The position numbers and the translations under genes were made by a program. DNA of 64,000 nt, from NCBI RefSeq assembly GCF_024584705.1, contig NZ_CP097384.1:744001-808000 (forward strand), given 5' to 3'. The notes beneath the pieces are model-generated. The model was not told where the DNA came from. It worked only from the letters and a program-made list of their open reading frames with translations, and made no database searches. The DNA is from Blastopirellula sp. J2-11 (GTDB lineage: Bacteria; Planctomycetota; Planctomycetia; Pirellulales; Pirellulaceae). Positions 1-8,424 of the stretch are shown in pieces (position 1 is the first letter of the stretch; every line of letters starts with the position of its first letter).

Positions 1-245
1 ATGAACCCGCCGGGGCAGATCACGCCGTCAAATTGGCTGGGATCGACGTCAGCGATCGAAATGTCGCTTTTCGCCGGATAGCCATGCTTGCCGGCGTAGG
101 TGACGCCCGCTTCGGGACCGGCCAAAACCGACTGTGCGCCAGCTTCGATCAGCCGCAGGTGGGGATACCACAGCTCCAGATCTTCGTAAATATCGCCGAC
201 GAAAATGACGATCCGTTTGCCGGTCAGCGGCTTGCTTGCGTTCAT
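1..245 (-). CDS. DJ-1/PfpI family protein (partial, C-terminus outside window)
   Basis: The visible 81 codons start at the ATG at 243-245, which follows a GAGG ribosome-binding site a few bases upstream. The beginning (VIFVGDIYEDLELWYP) is the first beta-strand and helix of the PfpI/DJ-1 class I glutamine-amidotransferase-like fold, including the acidic residue after the first strand. The sequence later reads DFD-like 'QFDGVICPGGF', the usual strand before the nucleophile elbow. The catalytic cysteine lies beyond the window edge, so activity (intracellular peptidase, deglycase or glyoxalase in this family) cannot be judged. It is divergent from the YceH gene at 396. Confidence 0.8.
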   Translation of the reverse strand, partial: MNASKPLTGKRIVIFVGDIYEDLELWYPHLRLIEAGAQSVLAGPEAGVTYAGKHGYPAKSDISIADVDPSQFDGVICPGGF

Positions 246-395
246 CGCATCCTCGGTCTGTTTTATCGCGGGAAAAGAACCTTTGTACCGCGCGAACAAT
301 CGTCTGGCCATGCGTCGACTTGCACCACCTTTCGCGGCGCACTATTCTGCGGCGTGACGAGATTTTGCACCCCGATAAGAAGGAGCTAGGGCCCC

Positions 396-1169
396 ATGGA
401 CCATGAAAACTCCGGCGGCGAAAAGCAGTGGCGCCCCGTGACCTCTATCCAACGCCGCGTTTTGGGCGTGTTAATCGAAAAAGCGAAGACGACCCCAGAC
501 GCCTATCCGATGACGCTAAACGCGTTGACGACCGGTTGCAATCAAAAGAGCAACCGCGATCCGCAGATGAATCTGGACACCGACGATATCGAAGAAGCGC
601 TCGAGCAACTACGAGAGCTGGGCGCCGTGGCCGAAGTGCACGGAGATGGCCGTGTCGTCAAGTTTCGTCATTACATGAAAGACTGGCTCCAATGCGAAGG
701 GAACGAGCTGGCGATCATGGCCGAGCTGCTGCTCCGCGGCTCGCAAACGGTCGGCGAGCTCCGCGGACGCGCCGCCCGGATGGGGAAGATTCCGGACATG
801 GGAACCTTGCAGCCGATCCTCCGTGGTCTGCAGGAGAAGGGATTGGTCGTCGCGCTGACGCCCGAAGGTCGCGGCCAGGTCGTCACGCACGGGCTCTTTC
901 CTGAGCGCGAGATGGAAGATCAGCGGCGGCAATTTGGGGGCGGAGTCTCCGTTACCACGCCGTTGTCGCAGCGCCCCGTCGTGCAGGCGCATCCCGTCGG
1001 CCAGGGCGGCGCAACGACTGTGCCGTCCGCCAAGCCGCCGATCGAAGCGACGGACGGACCGAATGAGAGCCCGCTGGTCCGTGAGCTGCGGAAAGAGATT
1101 GAAGATCTTAAGGGAGAGATGGGGCGGATGAAGAAGGATATTGAGGACTTGTGGTCGAACTTGGGGTAG
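396..1169 (+). CDS. YceH family protein (DUF480)
   Basis: A 257-residue protein with an AAGGAG site at 380-385. Residues about 17-180 match the YceH/DUF480 family: an opening helix IQRRVLGVLIEKAKTTPDAYP, the TGCNQKSNRDP segment, and a second winged-helix half (AELLLRGSQTVGELRGRA). These proteins have two winged-helix domains; the biological role is poorly known. The C-terminal 70 residues are a low-complexity Pro/Ala/Gly linker followed by a predicted coiled coil (LRKEIEDLKGEMGRMKKDIE), longer than in proteobacterial YceH. The stop lies 11 bases before the next start, so the two are probably co-transcribed. The ATG at 396 is preferred for its ribosome-binding site. Confidence 0.88.
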   Translation: MDHENSGGEKQWRPVTSIQRRVLGVLIEKAKTTPDAYPMTLNALTTGCNQKSNRDPQMNLDTDDIEEALEQLRELGAVAEVHGDGRVVKFRHYMKDWLQCEGNELAIMAELLLRGSQTVGELRGRAARMGKIPDMGTLQPILRGLQEKGLVVALTPEGRGQVVTHGLFPEREMEDQRRQFGGGVSVTTPLSQRPVVQAHPVGQGGATTVPSAKPPIEATDGPNESPLVRELRKEIEDLKGEMGRMKKDIEDLWSNLG

Positions 1170-1180
1170 GGGAGTTCATT

Positions 1181-1786
1181 GTGGATGTGTCATCGCCGCG
1201 ACCTTCCTGGGTGATCAATCAAACGCTTCAATGGGAAGCGTTTGATTGTTGCGGCGACCAGACCCCTTTTCCATTTCGATGTTCCCGCTGCCGGCATCCT
1301 TTTGTGGTGTGCGCCGAATGTGACACGCTCTATTTGGATCTAAGTGATCTGTCAAAGCGAAGATCGGTGGCGGATGGCGCGATGGTCTGTACCGATTGTG
1401 ATCAGGTATTTGACTACGGCGTGCTGCGGTCGGCGGAGGCTCGCATTTCGTACGCCGAATGGAGCGAAGCCGGTTTGGACCATCTGTTAGTCGATCGATC
1501 GATTACCGAACTAGTGAGTTGGTTGGCGGATTCGGCGGAAGTCTTGAGGGACATGTTGCAGCGTGGCATGCAAAGTTCGGCGAAATGTCGCTTGATCGAT
1601 TTTCGTAACCTAGCCGAGTCGATCGAAGTACGCCTTTCCGATGCGACATACTACCGCGAGCAAGGCCGCCAATGGAAAGAGAATATTTCCGGTAACGACG
1701 CAGCGCGGCAATGTCAGAAGATTAACTCTGCAGTTGGGCGAGCCTACGCAATTCTGGGGATCACGGACGTGATGTTTCCGGTGTGA
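1181..1786 (+). CDS. Zinc-ribbon hypothetical protein
   Basis: I choose a GTG start at 1181 because TAGGGGAG at 1167-1174 lies six bases upstream; an in-frame ATG at 1151 would overlap YceH. The 201-residue product has CSRC (x10) CAEC and, further on, CTDC, a pattern of paired cysteines that should bind zinc (about residues 30-85). The remainder is helical and charged with no recognisable catalytic motif. I do not recognise the family. It is followed directly by a strong bidirectional terminator. Possibly a nucleic-acid or protein-binding accessory to YceH, but that is only a guess from the operon. Confidence 0.65.
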   Translation: MDVSSPRPSWVINQTLQWEAFDCCGDQTPFPFRCSRCRHPFVVCAECDTLYLDLSDLSKRRSVADGAMVCTDCDQVFDYGVLRSAEARISYAEWSEAGLDHLLVDRSITELVSWLADSAEVLRDMLQRGMQSSAKCRLIDFRNLAESIEVRLSDATYYREQGRQWKENISGNDAARQCQKINSAVGRAYAILGITDVMFPV

Positions 1787-1792
1787 TCTCCA

Positions 1793-1840
1793 GACACAAA
1801 AACAGCCCCGCGTGATTGCACTCAGGGCTGTTTTTGTGTC
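1793..1840. terminator. Bidirectional rho-independent terminator, repeated at 3640-3679
   Basis: A near-perfect hairpin (GACACAAAAACAGCCC ... GGGCTGTTTTTGTGTC) with A-runs on one arm and T-runs on the other terminates both convergent genes (zinc-ribbon gene on + and lipoprotein on -). The loop and 15 bases after the stem recur at 3640-3695. Confidence 0.85.
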
Positions 1841-1902
1841 GTTACCAGTAGCAGGAGCCACCGCTCGCAGGGGATTGCGCCGCACGTCTTTGCGAGTTTT
1901 TG

Positions 1903-2397
1903 TTAATCCAAATGAAAGTCGATCGTATTCGATCCTTCTTGAACGTTCGCAGTGAGCACGGTTTGTTTGGAGGAGCAATATTTCATCGGCAGCATTTCTC
2001 TTCCGCCAACGATCACATCGGAGGATCGGTTATTCGCATACGGATTCGCTGCGTCTGCCGTATCCGCCGAGGGGGCAGGGGCTTGCTGACGCTTCGCTTG
2101 CGCCGCGCTTCCGCGAGTCGAGATAACCACTTTATATTCGCCGGGATAGATGCCGACGGTATCGACGTCAAACATCAATTCGTAGCGTCCGGCGTCGTCG
2201 GTTTTGGCGATGGCGCCGCGCGGCCCCAAGGGATCCGGTAGGAAACGGATGTCTGCGAAAGGCAGCGGCTCGCCTTGATAGGTGACGACGCCTGTGACGT
2301 GAGCGCCGATCGATTCTTGGCAGCCAGTCAGGCCCAGCGAAGCGAGGGCCAGCAGCGCGGCGATGGTTGCGCCGCTGCTGTGACAAGAAGAGAACAT
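1903..2397 (-). CDS. Lipoprotein with carboxypeptidase-regulatory-like (Ig-fold) domain
   Basis: A 164-residue protein with an N-terminal signal ending in the lipobox LTGC (Cys about 26), so it should be lipidated and periplasmic or outer-membrane facing. The mature part, 'VTGVVTYQGEPLPFADIRFLP' style beta-sandwich, resembles the transthyretin/CarboxypepD_reg domains common in planctomycete lipoproteins ('GRYELMFDVDTVGIYPGEYKV'). A Pro/Ala-rich linker lies near residue 100. It lies directly downstream of the DUF1559 gene (61 bases), the usual planctomycete pairing. Function unknown. Confidence 0.8.
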   Translation of the reverse strand: MFSSCHSSGATIAALLALASLGLTGCQESIGAHVTGVVTYQGEPLPFADIRFLPDPLGPRGAIAKTDDAGRYELMFDVDTVGIYPGEYKVVISTRGSAAQAKRQQAPAPSADTADAANPYANNRSSDVIVGGREMLPMKYCSSKQTVLTANVQEGSNTIDFHLD

Positions 2398-2457
2398 GGA
2401 ATCTCCTTACTATTTATTCAGGAAGATGTGAACCGATAGCATGCCATACGACTGCGA

Positions 2458-3447
2458 CTAAGGCAGGTTTGCGACCTCGCCTCCGTTGCGTGATCCCAAG
2501 CCTTCATAGGTAAGTCCGTCGATCGTGTCGGAAATAAAGTGAACGGAACCGTCTCCCAGCAAGAAATTGGCGCCACCGGTGTGAAGACTACCAGGCGTGT
2601 CCCATTGGTTGAGATCAATACCGGTCGGCGTCACGTTTAAGCGATAGGTGGGATCGGCGTCGATGCCGGTCATCCCTTGGTTGAGAAAAGTCGCGTTGTC
2701 CGGACCCATCCAATGCGAAGCATTGCGCCCGTTGGGGATGGCCAAGCCATCTCGCTCGGCGACCAGAAACGTATTGCTGGAGCCATCGGTAATACTGGCG
2801 AAATTTGTCTTGCTGTTGTGCCAGAAGCAACCGTTATACGTTGCGTTGTAGCCCGGTAGAGTATAGCCGGGGATCGGAACGGCGCGGGTAGGCGAGTCTC
2901 GATCAGCGTCCCCAAGATCTTGTCCCGAATAGCCCGATGCGGCGACGGCGACATAGTTGGACTTTCCATGTTTCCATTCGGGAAAACCGGGGAAGTAATC
3001 GCCGGAAGTGTCGCTAGGGCACATGTAGCCTGGAACGATATTCGAGGCCAGATTGCCGCTGGGATGCGACCACCACTGGAACGGAGCTTGGCGGTCGAAA
3101 TTGTTGAGATGTTCCGAGAGTAAATCGAAGAGCGCGTTTTGCTCAACATACGGAAGGAGGAACGTGGACCAAAAGACGCCGTGATTGTTCCAGGTGCGAG
3201 TCGGCGTCGTTGCGCCCGGCAGATAAGGATCTTGCGTCAGCATGCCGGGCGGAAACTTGCCGTAGGTATCGTGATGGTTATGCAGTCCGATCCCGATCTG
3301 TTTCATGTTATTCGTGCAACTCATGCGTCGCGCCGCTTCTCGCGCTTGTTGCACGGCAGGCAACAACAAGGCGATTAAGACCCCAATAATTGCGATAACG
3401 ACGAGAAGTTCAACAAGCGTAAATCCAGATTTGATAGGACGTATCAT
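2458..3447 (-). CDS. DUF1559 protein with type IV pilin-like N-terminus
   Basis: The 329-residue product starts at the ATG at 3447, preceded by GAGAGG seven bases upstream; a further in-frame ATG at 3474 has no such site. Residues about 7-30 are a class III signal/prepilin N-terminus (GFTLVELLVVIAIIGVLIAL), which a prepilin peptidase would cut after Gly. The remaining 300 residues are the DUF1559 domain, ending in 'LGDGSVHFIS', the H-X9-DG motif of planctomycete paralogues. The family is hugely expanded in planctomycetes and may form pseudopilus-like fibres, but its function is not established. It pairs with the lipoprotein at 1903. Confidence 0.92.
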   Translation of the reverse strand: MIRPIKSGFTLVELLVVIAIIGVLIALLLPAVQQAREAARRMSCTNNMKQIGIGLHNHHDTYGKFPPGMLTQDPYLPGATTPTRTWNNHGVFWSTFLLPYVEQNALFDLLSEHLNNFDRQAPFQWWSHPSGNLASNIVPGYMCPSDTSGDYFPGFPEWKHGKSNYVAVAASGYSGQDLGDADRDSPTRAVPIPGYTLPGYNATYNGCFWHNSKTNFASITDGSSNTFLVAERDGLAIPNGRNASHWMGPDNATFLNQGMTGIDADPTYRLNVTPTGIDLNQWDTPGSLHTGGANFLLGDGSVHFISDTIDGLTYEGLGSRNGGEVANLP

Positions 3448-3639
3448 AGCCGCCTCTCTAGGGAAAATTATCAAAGTAAAGGCTAATTTTCTAGAACGGA
3501 TCGCATTCTACCTACTTTGGGAGGCAATGCCACTATTTTTCGTACAATATCACGAAAAGCCCGGACCGATCGCGCGAGCTGGAAAAGCAGATCTCAGGGG
3601 CTGAGATTTCTTGCGCTGCGTCGGCAAGCTGCCAAGAAA

Positions 3640-3679
3640 GAAAACAGCCCCGCGTGATTGCACGCAGGGCTGTTTTGTG
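3640..3679. terminator. Terminator hairpin downstream of metF, near-copy of 1793-1840
   Basis: AAAACAGCCC pairs with GGGCTGTTTT, and the loop itself contains a GCGTG/CACGC stem. Read on the minus strand it ends TGTTTTCTTTC, suiting metF termination. The flank CGTTACCAGTAGCAG is identical to that after the first copy. Confidence 0.8.
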
Positions 3680-3728
3680 TCGTTACCAGTAGCAGGGCGC
3701 ACGGCTCGCAGAGCCGTGGCACGCTGTT

Positions 3729-4610
3729 CTAGGTTCGGCTCTTGGCGTAGCGGACGTTCGCCAAGATTGCGGCGGTCGCTTCGGATCGATTCAGCACGTA
3801 GAAGTGGAGCCCGGGGATGCCGGCTTCGGTTAGTTCTTCAATTTGCTTGGATGCGTATTCGACGCCGACTTGCATGTGGTAGTCGGTATCGTCCGGTTTC
3901 TTTTGCAGCGCTTCGACCAACGCGCGGGGGAACTTGGCGCCGCACATCGTTGCGATCCGTTGGATCTGGGCGCCGTTGACGATCGGGAAGATGCCGGGGA
4001 TGATCGGCACGTTAATTCCAGCGGCGGCGCACTTTTCGCGGAACGCGTAGAAATCTTGATTGCGATAGAAGAGCTGCGTGATGATGATGTCGGCGCCGCA
4101 ATCGACCTTGTGCTTTAAGCGGTCGATGTCGAAGTCGAGCGATTCGGCTTCTTGGTGTTTCTCGGGATAGCCGGCGACGGCGACGCCAAACTCTTGAAAC
4201 TCGTCCTTGATCAGTTCGACCAGTTCGCTGGCGTAGCTGAGTCCTTTGGCGGTGGGGCGAAATTTCGTCTGTCCTTGCGGGGGATCTCCTCGCAGCGCGA
4301 CGATGTAGTCGACGCCGCGACGTTCCGCTTCGGCCAGGTAAAGCCGCAGATCGCCGACCGTCGAGTCAACGAGCGTCAGGTGCGACGCGACCGGTACGCC
4401 GAAGACTTGCTTCACCTTCTCGACAATGTCGAGCGTCTTGCCGCGCGTTGATCCGCCGGCGCCGTAGGTGCAGGTGATGTAGTCTGGTTTGAATTTCACC
4501 AGCTTCTCGACATGCAGCATCAACGATGCGTCCCCCTTGTCGGTCTTGGGGGGGAAGAGTTCAAACGAAAGTCCGAGTCGACCGGGGGAGTAGTAGTCTG
4601 CGAGGTTCAT
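3729..4610 (-). CDS. metF: 5,10-methylenetetrahydrofolate reductase
   Basis: At 293 residues this is the usual length of bacterial MetF. It reduces 5,10-methylene-THF to 5-methyl-THF with FAD, feeding methionine synthesis. Family signatures are SFELFPPKTD near the N-terminus with the catalytic Glu, TCTYGAGGSTRGKT, HLTLVDST, and DYIVALRGDPP, followed by the C-terminal 'HFYVLNRSEAT' strand. It starts 13 bases after the GlmU-like gene, so the two form an operon ended by the hairpin at 3640. Together with folD (21775) it covers part of the folate C1 route in this window. Confidence 0.96.
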   Translation of the reverse strand: MNLADYYSPGRLGLSFELFPPKTDKGDASLMLHVEKLVKFKPDYITCTYGAGGSTRGKTLDIVEKVKQVFGVPVASHLTLVDSTVGDLRLYLAEAERRGVDYIVALRGDPPQGQTKFRPTAKGLSYASELVELIKDEFQEFGVAVAGYPEKHQEAESLDFDIDRLKHKVDCGADIIITQLFYRNQDFYAFREKCAAAGINVPIIPGIFPIVNGAQIQRIATMCGAKFPRALVEALQKKPDDTDYHMQVGVEYASKQIEELTEAGIPGLHFYVLNRSEATAAILANVRYAKSRT

Positions 4611-4623
4611 AGTAGGGCTTCGG

Positions 4624-5886
4624 TTAAAGAGCCAGCGGTTCGCCGGCTAGTTGCCGTTCGTCTTGCGTCAGTAAATACATATCGTGAATCAGCTGGATGT
4701 CGCATGCGCGCTGCGTCACTTTGCGCCGCAGGAACATCCGCTCTTGCGTTGCGATCATCACATCGGCCGTCATCTCGGTCACCTGACCGAACAAACGGGC
4801 GTAGTTAACAAAGCTGGCGACGTTGGTCGTAACAAAGCCATACAGCATGCTGCACACGCCGACCGTCTTGCCGGTGAATATGCCGGTATTGATCGCCGTC
4901 TTGGCGTAGTCGCCGACGATCGCGCCCAGGAACTGCATCCCGGTGGCGACCTTCTCACCACGGTACTCCATTTTCACCGTACCGTAGGTGTTCTTTAGGT
5001 CGCTGTTCGAGGTGCCGGCGCCCAAGTTGACCCAGCTTCCCAGGTAGCTATGCCCCAGGAAACCATGATGCTGTTTGTTGGAATAAGGTTCGATCACGGT
5101 TCCTTCGACCTCGCCGCCGATTTTGGTCGTATGGGCGAGGGAAACGGAATCTTTGATCGCCGAATGTTCCAGGAGTCGAGCGCCACGTCCAATATAAACG
5201 GGACCCCGGATATAGCAGTAGGGCCCAATCGTCGCGTCCGGCTCCACAATGATCGGTCCGGTCGACGAATCCCAAACGACATGATCGCCGATCTGGGCCG
5301 AACCGGCCAGAAACAGGCCGTCTTGTTTTTCGGTATAGGCGCCTTCGCGCAGGCGGAGTTCGAGGTTCGGGGTGAACGTATCCAGGTTCGCCTGGACAAC
5401 ATCGTGGGGATAATCGAACCAGGTGAGCTTGCACTTGGCGGCCGGCAGCTTGGCGATCGCAGGGCTGCTGAGATAGTCACGCAGCTCGTAGGCGTTGGCC
5501 TCGCGACCGGGAAGGGATGCATTGGCCGGCAATAGTGCGGCGAGCAAGCGATCGCCGCTGTAGATGGCTCCCGGCTTTTTGGCGGCGGCCCACTCGACCA
5601 GCGCCAGTCGATTGGCGGCCGTCGGCGCAACGACGGAGTTGAGCAACAGCGTCGGCTGGCCGTTATCCAGCGCTGTTTGGTGCAGCTCGGGGCGATCGCA
5701 CTTTTGCAGTTCGATCAGATGGGGGCGAACCACTCCCCGGATTGCATCGCTGCAGGGGGTCAGCAGATCGACCAGCGTGTAGCTAGCACAGCTGATTGCG
5801 TACGCCGGCCGACCGACGGTGATCGGATAGAGCTTGGCGACGGCAGCGTCTTCAAACAGGACGATATTCATGGGCAAGGGATTCAT
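4624..5886 (-). CDS. GlmU-like putative sugar nucleotidyltransferase
   Basis: A 420-residue protein of the alternative GlmU-like family found in Bacteroidetes and Planctomycetes. The N-terminal 190 residues (IVLFEDAAVAKLYPITVGRP) are a divergent nucleotidyltransferase-like domain without a clear GXGTRM loop. The C-terminal half is a left-handed beta-helix of hexapeptide repeats (about 200-350: GPIIVEPDATIGPYCYIRGP, then HSYLGSWVNLGAGT, as in GlmU acyltransferase). It may act in UDP-sugar synthesis. Two starts are possible (5886 with a GAGGGG site nearby, or the ATG at 5871). Operon with metF. Confidence 0.85.
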   Translation of the reverse strand: MNPLPMNIVLFEDAAVAKLYPITVGRPAYAISCASYTLVDLLTPCSDAIRGVVRPHLIELQKCDRPELHQTALDNGQPTLLLNSVVAPTAANRLALVEWAAAKKPGAIYSGDRLLAALLPANASLPGREANAYELRDYLSSPAIAKLPAAKCKLTWFDYPHDVVQANLDTFTPNLELRLREGAYTEKQDGLFLAGSAQIGDHVVWDSSTGPIIVEPDATIGPYCYIRGPVYIGRGARLLEHSAIKDSVSLAHTTKIGGEVEGTVIEPYSNKQHHGFLGHSYLGSWVNLGAGTSNSDLKNTYGTVKMEYRGEKVATGMQFLGAIVGDYAKTAINTGIFTGKTVGVCSMLYGFVTTNVASFVNYARLFGQVTEMTADVMIATQERMFLRRKVTQRACDIQLIHDMYLLTQDERQLAGEPLAL

Positions 5887-6209
5887 TCCCCCTCAGAAAA
5901 CCGCGATTCAATGCGGACAGGTCACCGCTTGTCAACAAACGGCGGTTCAGCACGCTACGATAGGCGCCCTGTCGGGGAGGGTCAACGGCGGCTCCCCTCT
6001 TTCCGGGCCGTCAACGGCCCGATTTCGCCGAAATTTAGCGTAGTCGGCGCTATCAGACTGTTCCTGCTGACCCGAATATCCGGCGCTCAAAGGCTACGAT
6101 CTACCGAAGGATGCAAGAAAAAGCTATTGGTTAAGCCGTTATTTTTCGTGCAATGATCTAGTTTTGGATTGATCATCCAACTTTGATCCTGCGAGGCGCG
6201 GCGGTAACT
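5887..6209. other. Divergent promoter region, no gene
   Basis: This 323-base gap lies between the divergently transcribed GlmU-like/metF operon and the GGDEF gene. The only structure I see is a perfect near-palindrome at 6004-6021 (CGGGCCGT-CA-ACGGCCCG), which could be an operator or an attenuator hairpin. No open frame with a start and ribosome-binding site is convincing. Confidence 0.5.
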
Positions 6210-7220
6210 ATGGAATCGGTTTCGACGATTCAGTTTTCGACATTTCTGATCGGCATGACTTGCGGCGTCTTTCCGCTGCTGGCGGGGCTCTGGATCGGCA
6301 TCAAGCTCATGCGCGACTCTCACGCGCCGGCCGAATCGTCGGCCGCTGAAGCGGAGAAGGCGGCGGTGATCTTGCAGCGCATGTCGAGATTCATGCATGG
6401 CCTGGCCGGCGATGTCCATGAGCAGCGTGACGTGATGGCCACCATCGAAGAGCGGATCGACGACGCTCGCCGAACGCCGTCTGGATCGAAATCGCTAGAG
6501 CAAGCGATTGAATTGTTGAAGATGATGAACGATGCGAACGATGGTCTTCAGGACCGTCTGAAGCGAGCCGAATCTTTGATCAACGAACAAACCGAACAAC
6601 TAGCGACGACCCTCTCGGAAGCTCGCACCGATTGTCTGACCAAACTCTTCAATCGCCGCGCGTTTGACGAAGAACTGCAAAAGCGGTGGGCGATGTGGAA
6701 ACGCAAGCAACGTCCGTTTTGCGTGTTACTGGCCGACATCGATCACTTCAAAAAGATCAATGACAAGCATGGGCATCTGATCGGCGACGCGGTCTTACAG
6801 TCGATCGCCAAGACGCTGGTCCATACGACGCGCGACGCCGATTATGTCACGCGATATGGCGGCGAAGAGTTTGCGATCCTGTTGCCCGAAACCGAATTCG
6901 ACAAGGGAAACGAAGCCGCGCTGCGCATTATCACTGCGGTTCGCGAACAACTCTTTTGCGTGGGAGACGTCGAAATTCCGCTCACGATCAGCGTCGGCGT
7001 CGCGCAAGTCGCTGATCTGAATGGACCGGAAGAACTGGTCGCCAAAGCGGACGAAGCGCTCTACGCCGCAAAGTCAGGAGGTCGTGATCGCGGCTATTAT
7101 TTCGACGGTCAACGCATCGTGTCGATTCTTCCCGCGACCGGCGACCAAGTCGAGCCTGCTCGCGAGTTCCACGAAGTCTGCGCCGATCTGCGTACGCGTT
7201 TGATGGATGCGACGCACTAA
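6210..7220 (+). CDS. Membrane-anchored diguanylate cyclase (GGDEF)
   Basis: The 336-residue product makes cyclic di-GMP from two GTP. I start at ATG 6210; a TTG at 6183 is also in frame. Residues about 8-30 form one membrane helix, residues 45-150 are a helical/coiled-coil region (LEQAIELLKMMNDANDGLQD) that would dimerise the enzyme, and residues about 160-310 are the GGDEF domain. The active loop is RYGGEEF, and RDAD lies exactly five residues before it, an intact RxxD inhibitory site, so product feedback is expected. There is no sensory domain beyond the membrane helix and coil. It is monocistronic and followed by a repeat island. Confidence 0.93.
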   Translation: MESVSTIQFSTFLIGMTCGVFPLLAGLWIGIKLMRDSHAPAESSAAEAEKAAVILQRMSRFMHGLAGDVHEQRDVMATIEERIDDARRTPSGSKSLEQAIELLKMMNDANDGLQDRLKRAESLINEQTEQLATTLSEARTDCLTKLFNRRAFDEELQKRWAMWKRKQRPFCVLLADIDHFKKINDKHGHLIGDAVLQSIAKTLVHTTRDADYVTRYGGEEFAILLPETEFDKGNEAALRIITAVREQLFCVGDVEIPLTISVGVAQVADLNGPEELVAKADEALYAAKSGGRDRGYYFDGQRIVSILPATGDQVEPAREFHEVCADLRTRLMDATH

Positions 7221-7754
7221 GTGGACGGGAATGTTGAAGATTTAAGAGAAAGCGGGAAGCGGAAAATTGTGAGCTGTGGCGGGCGTTTGGAAGGTTCGCA
7301 ATTTGAAATCGCAGACGCCCATTTCTCTTCGTAGCCCGACGCGCGAGCTTTGAAGTTGCGCTATTTCGAATCAATCGAACACTAGAGCGTTTTGCTACGA
7401 GCTGCCCCATTTTGATTTTCAAACGATAGAAAGGGTAGGTCGTGGCGTTTTTTTCTCTATCGACATCAGCCGCACGGCGTTAGCCGTGGTTTCTTGTCTT
7501 CAATTTTCCGTCGTCAATGAGTTCCTGCAAGAAACCGCGGCTAACGCCGTGCGGCTAATTTCGCGGGAGCAGCCGGACCGAAACGCGACTATTTGTTCAG
7601 CTTGCTGAAAACCGCTCTAGTGTGACGATTTTCGACTGATTCGGACCCTGTTTTATCGTGCCTCACCCGTGTTCTATGCTTACGGAATTACAAAAAGGCG
7701 CAATTGCAAAACTCGCGCAGCGGGCGATGAGAAAAGAGGCGACTTCGATCGCTT
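7221..7754. repeat. Repeat island 1 (modules E, A and F)
   Basis: This gene-free stretch holds module E (about 7292-7385), a full module A (7382-7620) and module F (7617 to about 7715), joined at CTAG sites at 7382-7385 and 7617-7620. Each module recurs elsewhere in the window. No gene is supported here. Confidence 0.85.
7382..7620 (-). mobile_element. Module A, copy 1 (MITE-like, CTAG-bounded)
   Basis: A 239-bp element beginning and ending with CTAG. Its ends are CTAGAGCG-TTTT and AAAACCGCTCTAG, imperfect terminal inverted repeats. The centre (7468-7556) is a long hairpin with AGCCGCACGGCGTTAGCC arms and a GAGTTCCTG loop. It is inverted relative to the copies at 13899 and 49496. It has no coding capacity. 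Confidence 0.8.
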
Positions 7755-7991
7755 TTAGCTGGCGAGCGAAACTTCCGCCACGCCCCATTGGCGACAGACG
7801 CGGAAGATCTCGGCTACGTGATCAAAGCGGCATTCTTCGCCAGCAAAGATCCGTACGCTACGAGCGCAGCTGGCTCGTGCACAGAGACGGCGCAAGTGCG
7901 CGTCGAGCAGCGCTTCCACTCCGTTGATGAAGATTTTCCCCGACCCCGATAAGACGACGTCGAGCGGTTGATTGTCAGTTTCCAGATTCAT
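7755..7991 (-). CDS. Orphan ExbD/TolR-like periplasmic domain, no membrane anchor
   Basis: A 78-residue reading frame that resembles the C-terminal domain of ExbD/TolR biopolymer-transport proteins: 'VVLSGSGKIFINGVEALLD', then 'VRIFAGEECRFDHVAEIF' and 'CRQWGVAEVSLAS', in the order strand-GKIFxNG-helix-strand-helix-strand of that family. ExbD normally has an N-terminal transmembrane helix, which is absent; an in-frame TAA lies shortly upstream, so it is not simply a mis-set start. There is no exbB beside it and no clear ribosome-binding site. It could be a decayed remnant or a stand-alone domain. Its 3' end adjoins a repeat island. Confidence 0.5.
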   Translation of the reverse strand: MNLETDNQPLDVVLSGSGKIFINGVEALLDAHLRRLCARASCARSVRIFAGEECRFDHVAEIFRVCRQWGVAEVSLAS

Positions 7992-8109
7992 GGCAAGGCT
8001 AGGAGTTTAAAGACGTTTACCCACTCGCTGATAAGACCGAGTTCGGTAGCGGTAGGTTCGCATCTCAAGAAGCGTGGACACCGGACATTCAGGAAGGCGC
8101 CGTCGAGTG

Positions 8110-8328
8110 CTACTCTTGGGCGCCGGTCGCGGTGGGGTCAGCACTTTCGTTGAGATCGACCGCAGGGAGAGCGGTCGGTGCTTCAACGCTTGGCGCCGCG
8201 ATTAAACTTTGCGGCGTCTGGAAATGGTTCTCCGGGGCGCCACGCGAGAAGATCGCGACCCCAACCATGCTGAAATAACCAAAGATCGCAGTAAGTACGA
8301 TCAACAAGGCGACGGCGGAGCGACTCAT
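8110..8328 (-). CDS. Small single-pass membrane protein
   Basis: The 72-residue product starts at ATG 8328, seven bases after an AGGAG site, rather than at an upstream in-frame ATG at 8400. One hydrophobic segment (ALLIVLTAIFGYFSMVGVAIF, residues about 6-26) should span the membrane. The rest is a Pro/Ala-rich soluble tail. I do not recognise the family. It is separated from the upstream sugar isomerase-like gene by a terminator hairpin. Confidence 0.6.
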   Translation of the reverse strand: MSRSAVALLIVLTAIFGYFSMVGVAIFSRGAPENHFQTPQSLIAAPSVEAPTALPAVDLNESADPTATGAQE

Positions 8329-8351
8329 CGGCAAACTCCTGCGCGGGGGTA

Positions 8352-8393
8352 AAAGGGGGCAATCTACGTAAAACAAGATTGTCGCCCCTTGAT
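8352..8393 (-). terminator. Rho-independent terminator of the TIM-barrel gene
   Basis: On the minus strand GGGGCGACAATCT pairs with AGATTG-CCCCC and is followed by TTTTA. It lies 30 bases after the stop of the gene at 8425-9378. Confidence 0.65.
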
Positions 8394-8424
8394 CCTTCAT
8401 TATAGGCGTTTCACCGTCCGTTGT

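Noticed and set aside
6004-6021. CGGGCCGT-CA-ACGGCCCG near-palindrome as a protein-binding site
   Set aside because: It is real but single, GC-rich and unlinked to any other element, so I list it only within the intergenic note.
3533-6155. Shared TATTTTTCGTRCAAT near 3533 and 6140, upstream of two genes
   Set aside because: A 14-base match by chance is expected in 64 kb, and the two copies have opposite orientation relative to their genes.
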